From: DATARH01 sp036268075
GTDB lineage: Bacteria > Pseudomonadota > Alphaproteobacteria > ATCC43930 > CGMCC-115725
DNA: 64,000 nt
Reading direction: 5' to 3'
NCBI GenBank assembly: GCA_036268075.1
Contig: DATAUV010000115.1
Coordinates: forward strand, 1-64,000
Positions 41,747 to 49,601 of the stretch are shown here, in pieces. The translations under genes were made by a program, and so were the position numbers. Position 1 is the stretch's first letter; every line of letters begins with the position of its first letter. A model generated the notes under the pieces. It saw nothing but the letters and a program-made list of their open reading frames with translations, did no database searches and was not told the origin of the DNA.

Positions 41747-42163
41747 ATGGCGGCACTCAAGGGTTCCAAGACCGAAGGCAATCTGAAAGACGCGTTCGCC
41801 GGCGAAAGCCAGGCCAACCGGCGTTATCTCTATTTCGCGCAAAAGGCCGACGTCGAAGGCTACAATGACGTCTCCGCCGTGTTCCGCTCGACCGCGGAAG
41901 GCGAGACCGGCCACGCGCACGGCCACCTCGAATATCTCGAAGAGGTCGGCGACCCGGCCACCGGGCTCCCGATCGGCGAGACCTCGAACAATTTGAAGGC
42001 CGCCGTCGCGGGCGAGACGCACGAATACACCGATATGTATCCGGGCATGGCGCGCACGGCCCGCGAGGAGGGGTTCGAGGAGATCGCCGACTGGTTCGAG
42101 ACGTTGGCCAAGGCCGAGCGTTCGCATGCCGGGCGGTTCCAGCGCGCGCTCGACGGGCTCTGA
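41747..42163 (+). CDS. rubrerythrin family protein (no rubredoxin domain)
   Basis: A 138-residue four-helix ferritin-like diiron protein. The ligand motifs are FAGESQANRRYLYFA, AEGETGHAHGHLEYL, VAGETHEYTDMYPGMA and LAKAERSHAGRF (E and E-x2-H pairs). Rubrerythrins reduce hydrogen peroxide. This short form lacks the C-terminal rubredoxin domain, so it needs an outside electron donor. The ATG at 41747 is chosen because GGAGGGAAGG stands directly before it; a GTG at 41735 would overlap that site. Confidence 0.93.
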   Translation: MAALKGSKTEGNLKDAFAGESQANRRYLYFAQKADVEGYNDVSAVFRSTAEGETGHAHGHLEYLEEVGDPATGLPIGETSNNLKAAVAGETHEYTDMYPGMARTAREEGFEEIADWFETLAKAERSHAGRFQRALDGL

Positions 42164-42223
42164 GCGACCAGCGGCGTCAGCACCGTGGGGGCGCGGAGGG
42201 CGAGAGCCTTTCGCGCCTTCCCT

Positions 42224-42271
42224 GTTTAGAAGAGGCGGCGTTTAGAAGAGGCGGCGTTTAGAAGAGGCGGC
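42224..42271. repeat. three perfect 16-bp tandem repeats containing TTTAGAA
   Basis: GTTTAGAAGAGGCGGC occurs three times without a gap at 42224, 42240 and 42256. Each unit carries TTTAGAA, one half of an Irr iron control element. The array ends 26 bases before the start of the Fe-S protein gene, in the 5' leader or promoter region. Confidence 0.9.
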
Positions 42272-42297
42272 GGCCTCGGGACGGCGGGAGAAGAACA

Positions 42298-43644
42298 ATG
42301 CGCGAAGGCAGCCTAGAGGCCCCGACCCGCCACCCGATCGCGTGGCAGGACCCCGACTTCACCGACCGGGCCAAGACCGAGGCGGAGATGGAGCGGGTAT
42401 TCGACATCTGCCATACCTGCCGGCGCTGCTTCAATCTGTGCGATTCGTTCCCGCGCCTCTTCGACCTGATCGACAATTCGAAGACCGGCGAGCTCGATTC
42501 GGTCGCGAAATCCGATTACGCCCCGGTCGCCGATGCCTGCACGCTTTGCGACATGTGCTTTATGACCAAGTGCCCGTATGTGCCGCCGCACGAGTTCAAC
42601 GTCGATTTCCCCCATCTGATGCTGCGCTACCGGGCGGTCGAACAGAAGGAAGGCAAGGTGCCCTGGAGCCGCAAAGAGCTCGGCAAGACCGATCGTAACG
42701 GCCGCCTCGCGGCGCCTGTCGCCGGCCTCGCCAACTGGGGCAGCGACGAGCACAACAAGCTGACCCGGCCGATCCTCGAAAAAGTCGCCGGCATCGACCG
42801 CAACGCCGCGCTGCCGAAATATAACGGCCGCACCTTTATGATGCGCACCAAGCGCAACCCGCCGGCGCGCGATGCCTCCGCCCCGGCCGCGCAGCGCAAG
42901 GCGGTGCTCTACGCGACCTGTTTCGCCAACTACAACAACCCCGGCATCGGCGAGGCGGCCCGCGCGGTGCTGGCCAGGAACGGCGTCGAGACCGAGCCGC
43001 TCTATCCGCAATGCTGCAAGATGCCCCAGCTCGAGGCCGGCGACCTCGCCGTCGTCGCCAAGGCCGCCCACGAGGTCGCGGCCGAGTTCGGCCCCTGGAT
43101 CGACAAGGGCTACGACATCGTCGCCCTCATCCCCTCCTGCGCGCTGATGCTCAAATTCGAGTGGCCGCTGATCGTGCCGGGCGACGAGTCGGTGCTGAAA
43201 CTGGCCCGTGCGACGTTCGACATCAGCGAGTACATCGTCGACATCGCGAAAAAGGAGGGGCTGGCCCCCGGCATGAACGGGCTCGACGGCGACGTGACCC
43301 TACACCTTGCCTGCCACGCGCGGGCGCAGAACATGGGCCCGAAAGCGGCGGAGATGCTGCGGCTGCTGCCCGGCTCCAAAATCCACGTGATCGAGCGCTG
43401 CTCCGGCCATGGCGGGTCGTGGGGCGTGATGAAGGACAATTTCGAGACGGCGATCAAGGTCGGCCGCCCGGTCGCGCGACAGGCGCTGCGCGAGCCGACG
43501 CGGTACCTGGCCGCCGAATGCCCGCTCGCCGGGTTGCACATCAAGCAGGGCATGGAGGCCCTGGCCAAGGACGAGCCCGTCCCCACCCGCTCGCACCATC
43601 CGATCGAGCTGCTGGCGCGCGCCTACGGGCTCACGGAGGGATAG
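42298..43644 (+). CDS. two-cluster Fe-S protein with CCG domains (GlpC/HdrB-like)
   Basis: A 448-residue protein. Two ferredoxin-type cluster motifs are near the N terminus (CHTCRRCFNLC at about residue 38, CTLCDMCFMTKCP at about residue 81). Two Cys-rich CCG-like domains follow (YATCFANYNNPG with PQCCKMP at about 240; HLACHARAQNMG with ERCSGHGG at about 365). This resembles heterodisulfide reductase subunits and GlpC, which shuttle electrons. Its place between rubrerythrin and DUF3501 suggests it supplies electrons to the diiron protein. A good GGGAGAAG precedes the ATG. Confidence 0.87.
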   Translation: MREGSLEAPTRHPIAWQDPDFTDRAKTEAEMERVFDICHTCRRCFNLCDSFPRLFDLIDNSKTGELDSVAKSDYAPVADACTLCDMCFMTKCPYVPPHEFNVDFPHLMLRYRAVEQKEGKVPWSRKELGKTDRNGRLAAPVAGLANWGSDEHNKLTRPILEKVAGIDRNAALPKYNGRTFMMRTKRNPPARDASAPAAQRKAVLYATCFANYNNPGIGEAARAVLARNGVETEPLYPQCCKMPQLEAGDLAVVAKAAHEVAAEFGPWIDKGYDIVALIPSCALMLKFEWPLIVPGDESVLKLARATFDISEYIVDIAKKEGLAPGMNGLDGDVTLHLACHARAQNMGPKAAEMLRLLPGSKIHVIERCSGHGGSWGVMKDNFETAIKVGRPVARQALREPTRYLAAECPLAGLHIKQGMEALAKDEPVPTRSHHPIELLARAYGLTEG

Positions 43645-43647
43645 TAG

Positions 43648-44244
43648 ATGAGGACCAAGACAAGGCGCGAACTGACCCGCGCCGACATCATGCCGATCGC
43701 GGAATACGCCGCGGTGCGCCGCGAGCGCCGCCGCGCGATCACCGAGCTGAAGCGCCAACGCCGCCTCGAAATCGGCCCCTACGCGACATTCTATTTCGAG
43801 AATTACGACACGATGTGGCAGCAGGTGCAGGAGATGCTGTACATCGAAAAAGGCGGTGAATCTCAGATTACAGACGAACTAGAGGCCTATAACCCGCTGA
43901 TTCCCAACGGTACGGAACTGGTCGCGACGGTCATGTTCGAGATCGACGAGCCCGGCCGCCGCGCCCGCGAGCTGGGGCGGATCGGCGGCGTCGAAAACTC
44001 GGTGTTTATCGATATCGGCGGCGAGCGCATCGCGGGCGAGGCCGACCCGACCCGCGAAAATACCAGCCCCGACGGCAAGGCCTCGTCTGTCCAGTTTATC
44101 CGGTTCCCGTTCTCCCCCGCCCAGATCGCCGCCTTCCGCGCGACGGGCGCCCGCATCATCGCCGGCTTCGACCACCCGAATTACGGGCACCAGGCGGTGA
44201 TGCCGGAAGCGGTCAGGGCGGCGCTGGCTGGGGATTTCGACTGA
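43648..44244 (+). CDS. DUF3501 family protein
   Basis: A 198-residue protein of unknown function, matching the DUF3501 family (LTRADIMPIAEYAAVRRERRRAI, IGPYATFYFENYDTMWQQVQEMLYIEKGG, LIPNGTELVATVMFEIDEP). It has no Cys cluster, signal peptide or membrane segment. The family is commonly encoded beside the preceding Fe-S protein and rubrerythrin, which implies a shared task. It starts 3 bases after the Fe-S gene with GGAGGG upstream. Confidence 0.88.
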   Translation: MRTKTRRELTRADIMPIAEYAAVRRERRRAITELKRQRRLEIGPYATFYFENYDTMWQQVQEMLYIEKGGESQITDELEAYNPLIPNGTELVATVMFEIDEPGRRARELGRIGGVENSVFIDIGGERIAGEADPTRENTSPDGKASSVQFIRFPFSPAQIAAFRATGARIIAGFDHPNYGHQAVMPEAVRAALAGDFD

Positions 44245-44267
44245 CCCCACCACCGGTCGCTTCGCAC

Positions 44268-44470
44268 CCGGGCCCTCACCCGTCTCGCTGCCCTCGCCAC
44301 CCTCTCCCGCAATGCGGACGAGGGAGACTTAAGGAGCGCGGGCGTCCCGCCCGCAACTTTTTCGTCGGAATGCAGGCGGGACGCCCGCATTCCAACTCAT
44401 CCCCTCGCCCGCAATGCGACGCAATGCGGGAGAGGGTGCCCGAAGGGCGGGTGAGGGCCGAGCGTAGCGA
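44268..44470. repeat. composite palindromic repeat region
   Basis: This 246-bp gap holds no gene. A diverged member of the CTCTCC...GAGGG family forms the outer inverted arms (CCCTCACCCG...CACCCTCTCCCGCAATGCGG near 44273-44320, and GAGAGGGTGCCC...GGTGAGGGCC near 44429-44460). A member of the GGACCGCGGGCGTCC family (44334-44394) is nested inside. The region separates the convergent DUF3501 and SH3-protein genes. Confidence 0.75.
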
Positions 44471-44490
44471 GGTGATTGGGCCGCTCCGGC

Positions 44491-44994
44491 CTAAGGCACC
44501 GTCTCCGTCGCCCCGACCCCGAAAATCTCGCCGCGGCTGACCCAGCCGGCGTATTCGCCGGCTTCGATGCGGCACCAGCCGCCCTGGCATTGGTCGAGCT
44601 TGCCGATCACTCCGGGTTCGGCGCGGGCGACGATCGCGGCGTTCGCCGCCGGGGTCACCCTGAGCGCGCGGACGCCGCCGGTGACGATCGCCTCGCGGTG
44701 CGGCCACAGCATCTTTTCGTGGACCCAGCCGATCGCGCCTTCCCAGTCGCGGACCTGGCGCCAATGCTCGACCGCGCGCAGCACCTCGACCGGCATGTCG
44801 CGCCGGTGATACTCCCATTCGATCGGATACTGTTCCCCCGGCCCGCTGCGCATGTGCACCTTGTTCGCGCGCAGGCTCTCAAAGCGCGGGAACTTGCCCG
44901 TGGCGTCGGTTTCGGGCGCGGCTAAGGCGCTCCCGACCGAAAGCAGGAAAATGGCCGCTGCGATCGCGGCAACCCACTCAACTTGCCGGGCCAT
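44491..44994 (-). CDS. secreted SH3-domain protein
   Basis: A 167-residue protein with an N-terminal signal peptide (hydrophobic about residues 8-25, ending ALAAPETD). It is followed by bacterial SH3-like repeats: KVHMRSGPGEQYPIEWEYHRRDMPVEVL and WRQVRDWEGAIGWVHEKMLW in the first, then VRALRVTPAANAAIVARAEPGVIGKLDQCQGGWCRIEAGEYAGWVSRGEIFG. This is the alphaproteobacterial SH3 family thought to sit in the periplasm and contact the cell wall. It may be co-oriented with moeB, cysK and dut, but gaps of about 93 bases separate them. Confidence 0.85.
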   Translation of the reverse strand: MARQVEWVAAIAAAIFLLSVGSALAAPETDATGKFPRFESLRANKVHMRSGPGEQYPIEWEYHRRDMPVEVLRAVEHWRQVRDWEGAIGWVHEKMLWPHREAIVTGGVRALRVTPAANAAIVARAEPGVIGKLDQCQGGWCRIEAGEYAGWVSRGEIFGVGATETVP

Positions 44995-45087
44995 GCAGCC
45001 CTCCAGGGCCCCTTGCTCTGCGTTTGCGATAGGTCCGCCCCCGCCAGCCCGTCAAGCGGCTCGCCGAAACGCGCCGCCAGCGCGGCC

Positions 45088-45867
45088 TCAGCCCTCGGCG
45101 TGGCCGCAGGTCGCGCAGTCCGGGTCCTTGCCGATTCGGATGCGGTGGAAGCGCGCACCGAGCGCGTCGTAGATCAGGAGCGTGCCGTCGAGGCTGTCGC
45201 CGAGCCCCAGCACCTCCTTCAGCACCTCGACCGCCTGGAGCGTCCCGAGCACCCCCGCGACCGCCCCCAATATCCCCGCCTCCTCGCAGCGCGGCACCAA
45301 ATTCGGCGGCGGCGCCTCATGAAACAGGCAGCGATAGCACGGGTGCCCGTCGCCCAGATAAGGCCGAAACGTCGACAACTGCCCCTCGAACGGCGACAGC
45401 GCCGCCGCGATCAGCGGCTTCTTCAGCCGGAAGCACAGATCGGTCAGCAGGTACCGCGTCGCGAAATTGTCGCTGCCGTCGGCGACCATGTCGTATTGGC
45501 CGATCAGCGCCTCGGCGTTGTCGGCGGTGAGGCGCGTCGGGTGCGTCTCGATCCGCACCCCGTCATTGACCCGCGCCAGCGTCTCGCGCGCGCTGTCGAC
45601 CTTAAGGTCCCCGACATGCACCGTCGCGTGGACGATCTGGCGCTGCAGGTTGGTGATGTCGACCCGGTCGTCGTCGACGATCCCGATCGTCCCGATTCCC
45701 GCCGCCGCCAGGTACATCAGCATCGGCGAGCCGAGCCCGCCGGCCCCGACCACCAGCACCTTGGCGGCCAATAGCTTTGCCTGCCCCTCCTCGCCGACCT
45801 CGTCGAGGATCAGGTGGCGGGCATAGCGCTGAAACTGCTCCTCGGTAAGCTCGACCTCGGCAACCAT
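45088..45867 (-). CDS. moeB: molybdopterin-synthase adenylyltransferase / ThiF-MoeB family
   Basis: A 259-residue E1-like enzyme that adenylates the C terminus of a small sulfur carrier (MoaD or ThiS). ATP-binding is GAGGLGSPMLMYLAAAGIG (about residue 42), followed by DRVDITNLQRQI with the Arg finger region. The zinc-binding pairs are CYRC and CATC. It lacks a rhodanese domain. It lies directly downstream of cysK (9 bases), so a role in sulfur transfer from cysteine is consistent. Whether it serves molybdopterin or thiamine cannot be decided here. Confidence 0.9.
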   Translation of the reverse strand: MVAEVELTEEQFQRYARHLILDEVGEEGQAKLLAAKVLVVGAGGLGSPMLMYLAAAGIGTIGIVDDDRVDITNLQRQIVHATVHVGDLKVDSARETLARVNDGVRIETHPTRLTADNAEALIGQYDMVADGSDNFATRYLLTDLCFRLKKPLIAAALSPFEGQLSTFRPYLGDGHPCYRCLFHEAPPPNLVPRCEEAGILGAVAGVLGTLQAVEVLKEVLGLGDSLDGTLLIYDALGARFHRIRIGKDPDCATCGHAEG

Positions 45868-45876
45868 CAGCCGCCC

Positions 45877-46827
45877 TCACAAATGCTCGAACAGCGCGGT
45901 CGACAGGTAACGCTCGGCGTGGTCCGGCAGCACCGTCACGATCACCTTGCCCGCCATCTCGGCCCGCGCGCCGATCTCCAGCGCCGCCGCCAGCGCCGCC
46001 CCCGACGATGTGCCGACCGCCAGCCCGTCGAGCCGCGCCGCCTGCTGCGCCACGCGCAGCGCGGTGTCGTAGCCGATGCACACGATCTCATCGATCAAGC
46101 TGGTGTCGAGCACCTGCGGAATAAAGCCCGCGCCGATCCCCTGGATGCGGTTCGGCCCCGGCGGCCGGCCCGACAGCACGGCGCTGTCCTCCGGCTCGAC
46201 CGCGACCATGCGCAGCCCCGGCTTGCGCTCCTTGAGCACCGCGCCGACGCCGGTGAGGGTCCCGCCGGTGCCGATCGCGCTGACCACGACATCGACCGCG
46301 CCGCCGGTGTCGTGCCAGATCTCCTCCGCCGTCGTCTCGCGGTGGATTTGCGGATTGGCCGGGTTCTGAAACTGCTGCGGGATGAACGCGTCGGGCAGCG
46401 TCTTCACGAGCTGCTCGGCACGGGCGATCGCCCCGTGCATCCCGCGTCCCGCCGGCGTCAATTCAAGCTCGGCGCCGAGCAGCAGCAGCATCTTGCGCCG
46501 CTCGACCGACATGCTGTCCGGCATCGTCAGGATGAGGCGATACCCCTTGGCGGCGCACACAAAGGCCAGCGCGATCCCGGTGTTGCCCGAGGTCGGCTCG
46601 ACCAGCACGGTGCCCGGCTTGATCCGCCCGGCCTTCTCGGCCGCCTCGATCATCGCCAGCCCGATCCGGTCCTTGACCGACGACAGCGGGTTGAAGAACT
46701 CGCACTTGGCCAGAATCTCGGCCTTCGCCCCCGCCTCGGCGGCCAGCCGCTTCACCCGCACGAGCGGCGTCGCGCCGATCGTCTCGGTGATGCTGTCATA
46801 GACCCGGCCGCGAAACTCGCTGCGCAT
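45877..46827 (-). CDS. cysK: cysteine synthase A
   Basis: A 316-residue PLP enzyme that makes cysteine from O-acetylserine and sulfide. The PLP lysine is in FFNPLSSVKDRI (about residue 45), and the substrate loop is PTSGNTGIALAF. GIGAGFIPQVLD and VGTSSGAA are also typical. The ATG at 46827, preceded by GGAGAGGAA, is chosen; the frame runs 42 codons further without family similarity. An Rrf2 regulator gene lies upstream on the same strand, with a candidate operator between. Confidence 0.95.
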   Translation of the reverse strand: MRSEFRGRVYDSITETIGATPLVRVKRLAAEAGAKAEILAKCEFFNPLSSVKDRIGLAMIEAAEKAGRIKPGTVLVEPTSGNTGIALAFVCAAKGYRLILTMPDSMSVERRKMLLLLGAELELTPAGRGMHGAIARAEQLVKTLPDAFIPQQFQNPANPQIHRETTAEEIWHDTGGAVDVVVSAIGTGGTLTGVGAVLKERKPGLRMVAVEPEDSAVLSGRPPGPNRIQGIGAGFIPQVLDTSLIDEIVCIGYDTALRVAQQAARLDGLAVGTSSGAALAAALEIGARAEMAGKVIVTVLPDHAERYLSTALFEHL

Positions 46828-46906
46828 CGTTCCTCTCCGGAACCCGAAGGGTTTGATGTAACGCGGCGACGCCGCCGAGACAACAGCGGCAACGCTGTAG
46901 AAATCC

Positions 46907-46972
46907 ACAATGAGACAGCGAGGCAATGAGACGCCCGTGCAACGGCCCCTCACCGCCTCACTGTCTCATTGT
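46907..46972. repeat. 18-bp inverted repeat between the Rrf2 regulator gene and cysK
   Basis: ACAATGAGACAGCGAGGC at 46907-46924 is inverted at 46955-46972 with one mismatch and a 30-base spacer. The segment CTCATTGTGAAAATCCC is repeated directly 16 bases later (from about 46984). It lies 80-145 bases upstream of the cysK start. It may be an operator for the Rrf2 regulator, or a terminator for that gene. Confidence 0.75.
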
Positions 46973-47015
46973 GAAAATCCCAGCCTCATTGTGAAAATCC
47001 CCGCGCTTCGCGCCC

Positions 47016-47471
47016 TCAGATGTCGAAATCGCCGCCTTGCGCGACGCGGCCGGCGATGCCGGCGGTATGAGCCCGGCCGCACAGCTCGTCGAGGGTCAGC
47101 CGGTCGAGCCGGCTCATCGCCTCGTCCTCCAGCTCGCGCCACAGGGGCCGCACGACCTCGTGGCTCAGCGCGCTGCCGGCCGGGTCGTCGATCGGGTTGT
47201 CGCCGGTTTCCAGTTCGCGCACCGAGCGCACGATGTCGCCCAGGGTGACCCGCCGGCGCTCGCGCGCCAGGCGATACCCGCCGCTGGGTCCGCGGATACC
47301 GACGAGGATGCCATCGCGCACCAGCTCCTGCAGCACCGGTTCGAGATAACGGCGCGGGATGCCCTGCCGCGCGGTGATTTCCGACGAGCGCACCGGCACG
47401 GCGCCGCCGTTATAGGCAATGTCGAGCACCGCCTCGATCGCGAAGAGAAGTTTCTTGGTCAGCCGGATCAT
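47016..47471 (-). CDS. Rrf2 family transcriptional regulator (CymR-like)
   Basis: A 151-residue winged-helix protein: LTKKLLFAIEAVLDIAYNG, SSEITARQGIPRRYLEPVLQELVRDGILVGIRGPSGGYRLA, VTLGDIVRSVREL. It has only one Cys (DELCGRA), so the three-Cys cluster site of IscR is missing and Fe-S sensing is unlikely. Its position just upstream of cysK on the same strand matches the CymR/cysteine-synthase theme, in which the regulator senses sulfur status through CysK. That role is inferred. Confidence 0.88.
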   Translation of the reverse strand: MIRLTKKLLFAIEAVLDIAYNGGAVPVRSSEITARQGIPRRYLEPVLQELVRDGILVGIRGPSGGYRLARERRRVTLGDIVRSVRELETGDNPIDDPAGSALSHEVVRPLWRELEDEAMSRLDRLTLDELCGRAHTAGIAGRVAQGGDFDI

Positions 47472-47514
47472 CGGCGTCCGCCCCCGCTATTGGGGGCCGC
47501 AGAAGCCCCATTTT

Positions 47515-48021
47515 TTACGAGTTTCGCCGGCCCGCCGCGCCAGGACAAGCAGAAGCGACGCCGGTCGATCCGAAACCGCCATCCTGCCGCGTCCCGCCCT
47601 CCGAAAACGTTGATACGACGACGAATTCCGGCCGCGTCACCCGGCTGAAAACCACCTGGGCGATGCGGTCGCCCGGGCGGATTTCGATGACATGCCCACC
47701 CGCCGGATTGCGGTTCCACGCCGAGATCAGCACCTGCCCCTCGTAATCCGCGTCGATGAGCCCGACCGCGTTCCCCAGCACCAGCCCCTCGCGATGCCCC
47801 AGCCCCGAGCGCGGCAACACCAACGCGCACCATTCCGGATCCCCGATCCGAAACGCGATCCCCGACGGGACCAGCACCGCCGGCGCCTGTGGTTCGAGCA
47901 AGAGCGGCGCATCGAGGCAGGCATGGAGGTCGAGCCCCGCGGCGAGGTCGGACCCGTAGCGCGGAAAACCCCATCCGGTGAGGCGGGGGTCGAGGATTTT
48001 GAGCTCGATCTTCAGCGACAC
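47515..48021 (-). CDS. dut: dUTP diphosphatase
   Basis: A 168-residue trimeric dUTPase that removes dUTP and yields dUMP for thymidylate synthesis. Motifs in order: AGLDLHACL, PRSGLGHREGLVLGN, GLIDADYEGQV, PGDRIAQVVFSRV and the C-terminal P-loop-like GGTRQDGGFGSTG. The GTG at 48021 (SLKIELKILDPRL follows) is chosen. It overlaps the coaBC stop by 10 bases. The coaBC-dut order is common in alphaproteobacteria. Confidence 0.95.
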   Translation of the reverse strand: MSLKIELKILDPRLTGWGFPRYGSDLAAGLDLHACLDAPLLLEPQAPAVLVPSGIAFRIGDPEWCALVLPRSGLGHREGLVLGNAVGLIDADYEGQVLISAWNRNPAGGHVIEIRPGDRIAQVVFSRVTRPEFVVVSTFSEGGTRQDGGFGSTGVASACPGAAGRRNS

Positions 48022-49211
48022 AGCCGACCGGCGATCCGCTCCGCCAACCGCATGGCGACCTCGATCTTGGTCATCGCCGGCCAATCCTCGACTCCCGCCG
48101 CGTCGACGAGGTGGATCGTGTTGCGGTCGCCGCCGAATGTGCCGGTGCCGGGCGACACGTCGTTGGCGAGGATCCAGTCGCAGCCCTTCCGAGCGCGCTT
48201 GGCGACCGCGTTGGCGACGACGTCATTGGTCTCGGCGGCGAACCCGATCACCAGCGCCGGCCGGTCGTTGCGGCGCCCGGCGATCGTCGCGAGGATGTCC
48301 GGGTTCTCGACCAATGCGAGCGCCGGCGCGCCCTTCCCGTCCTTCTTGAGCTTCTGCGCGCTGGCCGACGCGACCCGCCAGTCCGACACCGCCGCCGCCA
48401 TCACCGCGACATCGAGCGGCAGCGCCGCCTCGCACGCCTCCAGCATCTCCGCCGCGCTCTCGACCGCGACGAGCCTCACCCCGGCCGGAATCGGCTCCTG
48501 CGTCGGCCCCGACACAAGCACGGTCTCCGCGCCGAGCCGCGCCAGCGCCGCCGCGATCGCGTGGCCCTGCTTGCCCGAGGAATGGTTCGAGATGTAGCGC
48601 ACCGGGTCGATCGGTTCGCGCGTCGGCCCACTCGTCACCAGCGCCCGCCGTCCCGCGAGCCGCCGGTCGACCGTCAGGCAATCCTCGATCGCGGCGACGA
48701 TCTCGAACGGTTCGGCCATCCGCCCCGACCCCACCTCGCCACAGGCAAGGTCGCCCGAGTTCGGCCCGACGCGAAGCACGCCGCGCGCGGCCAGCGTCGC
48801 GAGATTGGCCTGCGTCGCCGGATGCGCCCACATCATCGCGTTCATCGCCGGCGCGATCAGGACCGGCTTGTCCGAGGCGAGCAGCGTCGTCGAGGCGAGG
48901 TCGTTCGCCATCCCGGCCGCCATCCGCGCGACCAGGTCGGCGGTCGCCGGCGCGACGACGACGAGATCGGCCTCGCGCGACAGCCTGATGTGGCCCATCT
49001 CGCTTTCGTCGGTCAGCGAGAAGAGGTCGCCGTAGACCTTGTCCTCGCTCAGCGAGGCGACCGACAGCGGCGTCACGAACTGGTGCGCGGCCTCGGTCAT
49101 CACGCACCGCACTCCGGCCCCCGCGGTGCGTAGCCGCCGGATGAGGTCGAGCGACTTGTACGCCGCGATCCCGCCCGAAATGATCAGCAATATCCGCCGG
49201 TCCTGCAGCAA
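48012..49211 (-). CDS. coaBC: bifunctional phosphopantothenoylcysteine decarboxylase/synthetase
   Basis: A 399-residue coenzyme A synthesis enzyme. The N-terminal flavoprotein decarboxylase domain (ILLIISGGIAAYKSLDLIRRL; catalytic HIRLSREADLVVVAPATA and PAMNAMMWAHPATQ) covers residues about 5-180. The CoaB domain follows (VTSGPTREPIDPVRYISNHSSGKQG, MAAAVSDWRV, ANDVSPG). The TTG at 49211 is chosen because MLQDRRILL aligns with the family start and GAGGGAG precedes it; a GTG at 49244 is the alternative. It is divergent from the MNT/HEPN pair. Confidence 0.94.
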   Translation of the reverse strand: MLQDRRILLIISGGIAAYKSLDLIRRLRTAGAGVRCVMTEAAHQFVTPLSVASLSEDKVYGDLFSLTDESEMGHIRLSREADLVVVAPATADLVARMAAGMANDLASTTLLASDKPVLIAPAMNAMMWAHPATQANLATLAARGVLRVGPNSGDLACGEVGSGRMAEPFEIVAAIEDCLTVDRRLAGRRALVTSGPTREPIDPVRYISNHSSGKQGHAIAAALARLGAETVLVSGPTQEPIPAGVRLVAVESAAEMLEACEAALPLDVAVMAAAVSDWRVASASAQKLKKDGKGAPALALVENPDILATIAGRRNDRPALVIGFAAETNDVVANAVAKRARKGCDWILANDVSPGTGTFGGDRNTIHLVDAAGVEDWPAMTKIEVAMRLAERIAGRLCR

Positions 49212-49277
49212 CGCCGTCTCCCTCTTCGCCTGTACAGCATACACGAACCGCCTATATATGCGGAGCCGGAGAGACCA

Positions 49278-49601
49278 ATGCCCACCGCCCTGCTCGACGA
49301 CCCGATCCTGACCCGCTTCGCCGCCGAGGTCCGCGCCGCCTACGGCGACCGCGTCGAACGCATCGTCCTGTTCGGGTCGCGCGCGCGGGGCGACCACGAA
49401 CCTGACTCGGACTACGACGTCGCGGTGTTCATCCACGAGCCGGGATCGCTGTGGCAGGAGCTTGGCATTCTCTGCAAGATCACACGCAAGATCGAGGAAG
49501 ACACAGGCGCCGACATTTCCCCAAAACCGTTGGTGGCAGGCTCTTACGACTACCGGACGCCCCTGATGGGCGAAATCCGACGAGACGGTTGCGACCTGTG
49601 A
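49278..49601 (+). CDS. MNT-type nucleotidyltransferase (antitoxin of HEPN/MNT pair)
   Basis: A 107-residue minimal nucleotidyltransferase. The active-site signature is FGSRARGDHEPDSDYDVAVF: Gly33-Ser34 and the Asp45/Asp47 metal pair. In studied pairs the MNT protein neutralises the HEPN RNase, in some cases by adding AMP to it. It overlaps the HEPN gene by 4 bases (GTGA). The set lies between the divergent coaBC and the convergent ubiB. Confidence 0.88.
   Translation: MPTALLDDPILTRFAAEVRAAYGDRVERIVLFGSRARGDHEPDSDYDVAVFIHEPGSLWQELGILCKITRKIEEDTGADISPKPLVAGSYDYRTPLMGEIRRDGCDL

Noticed and set aside
42224..42271. Short CRISPR-like array
   Set aside because: The three 16-bp units are directly adjacent with no spacers, and no cas gene is present.
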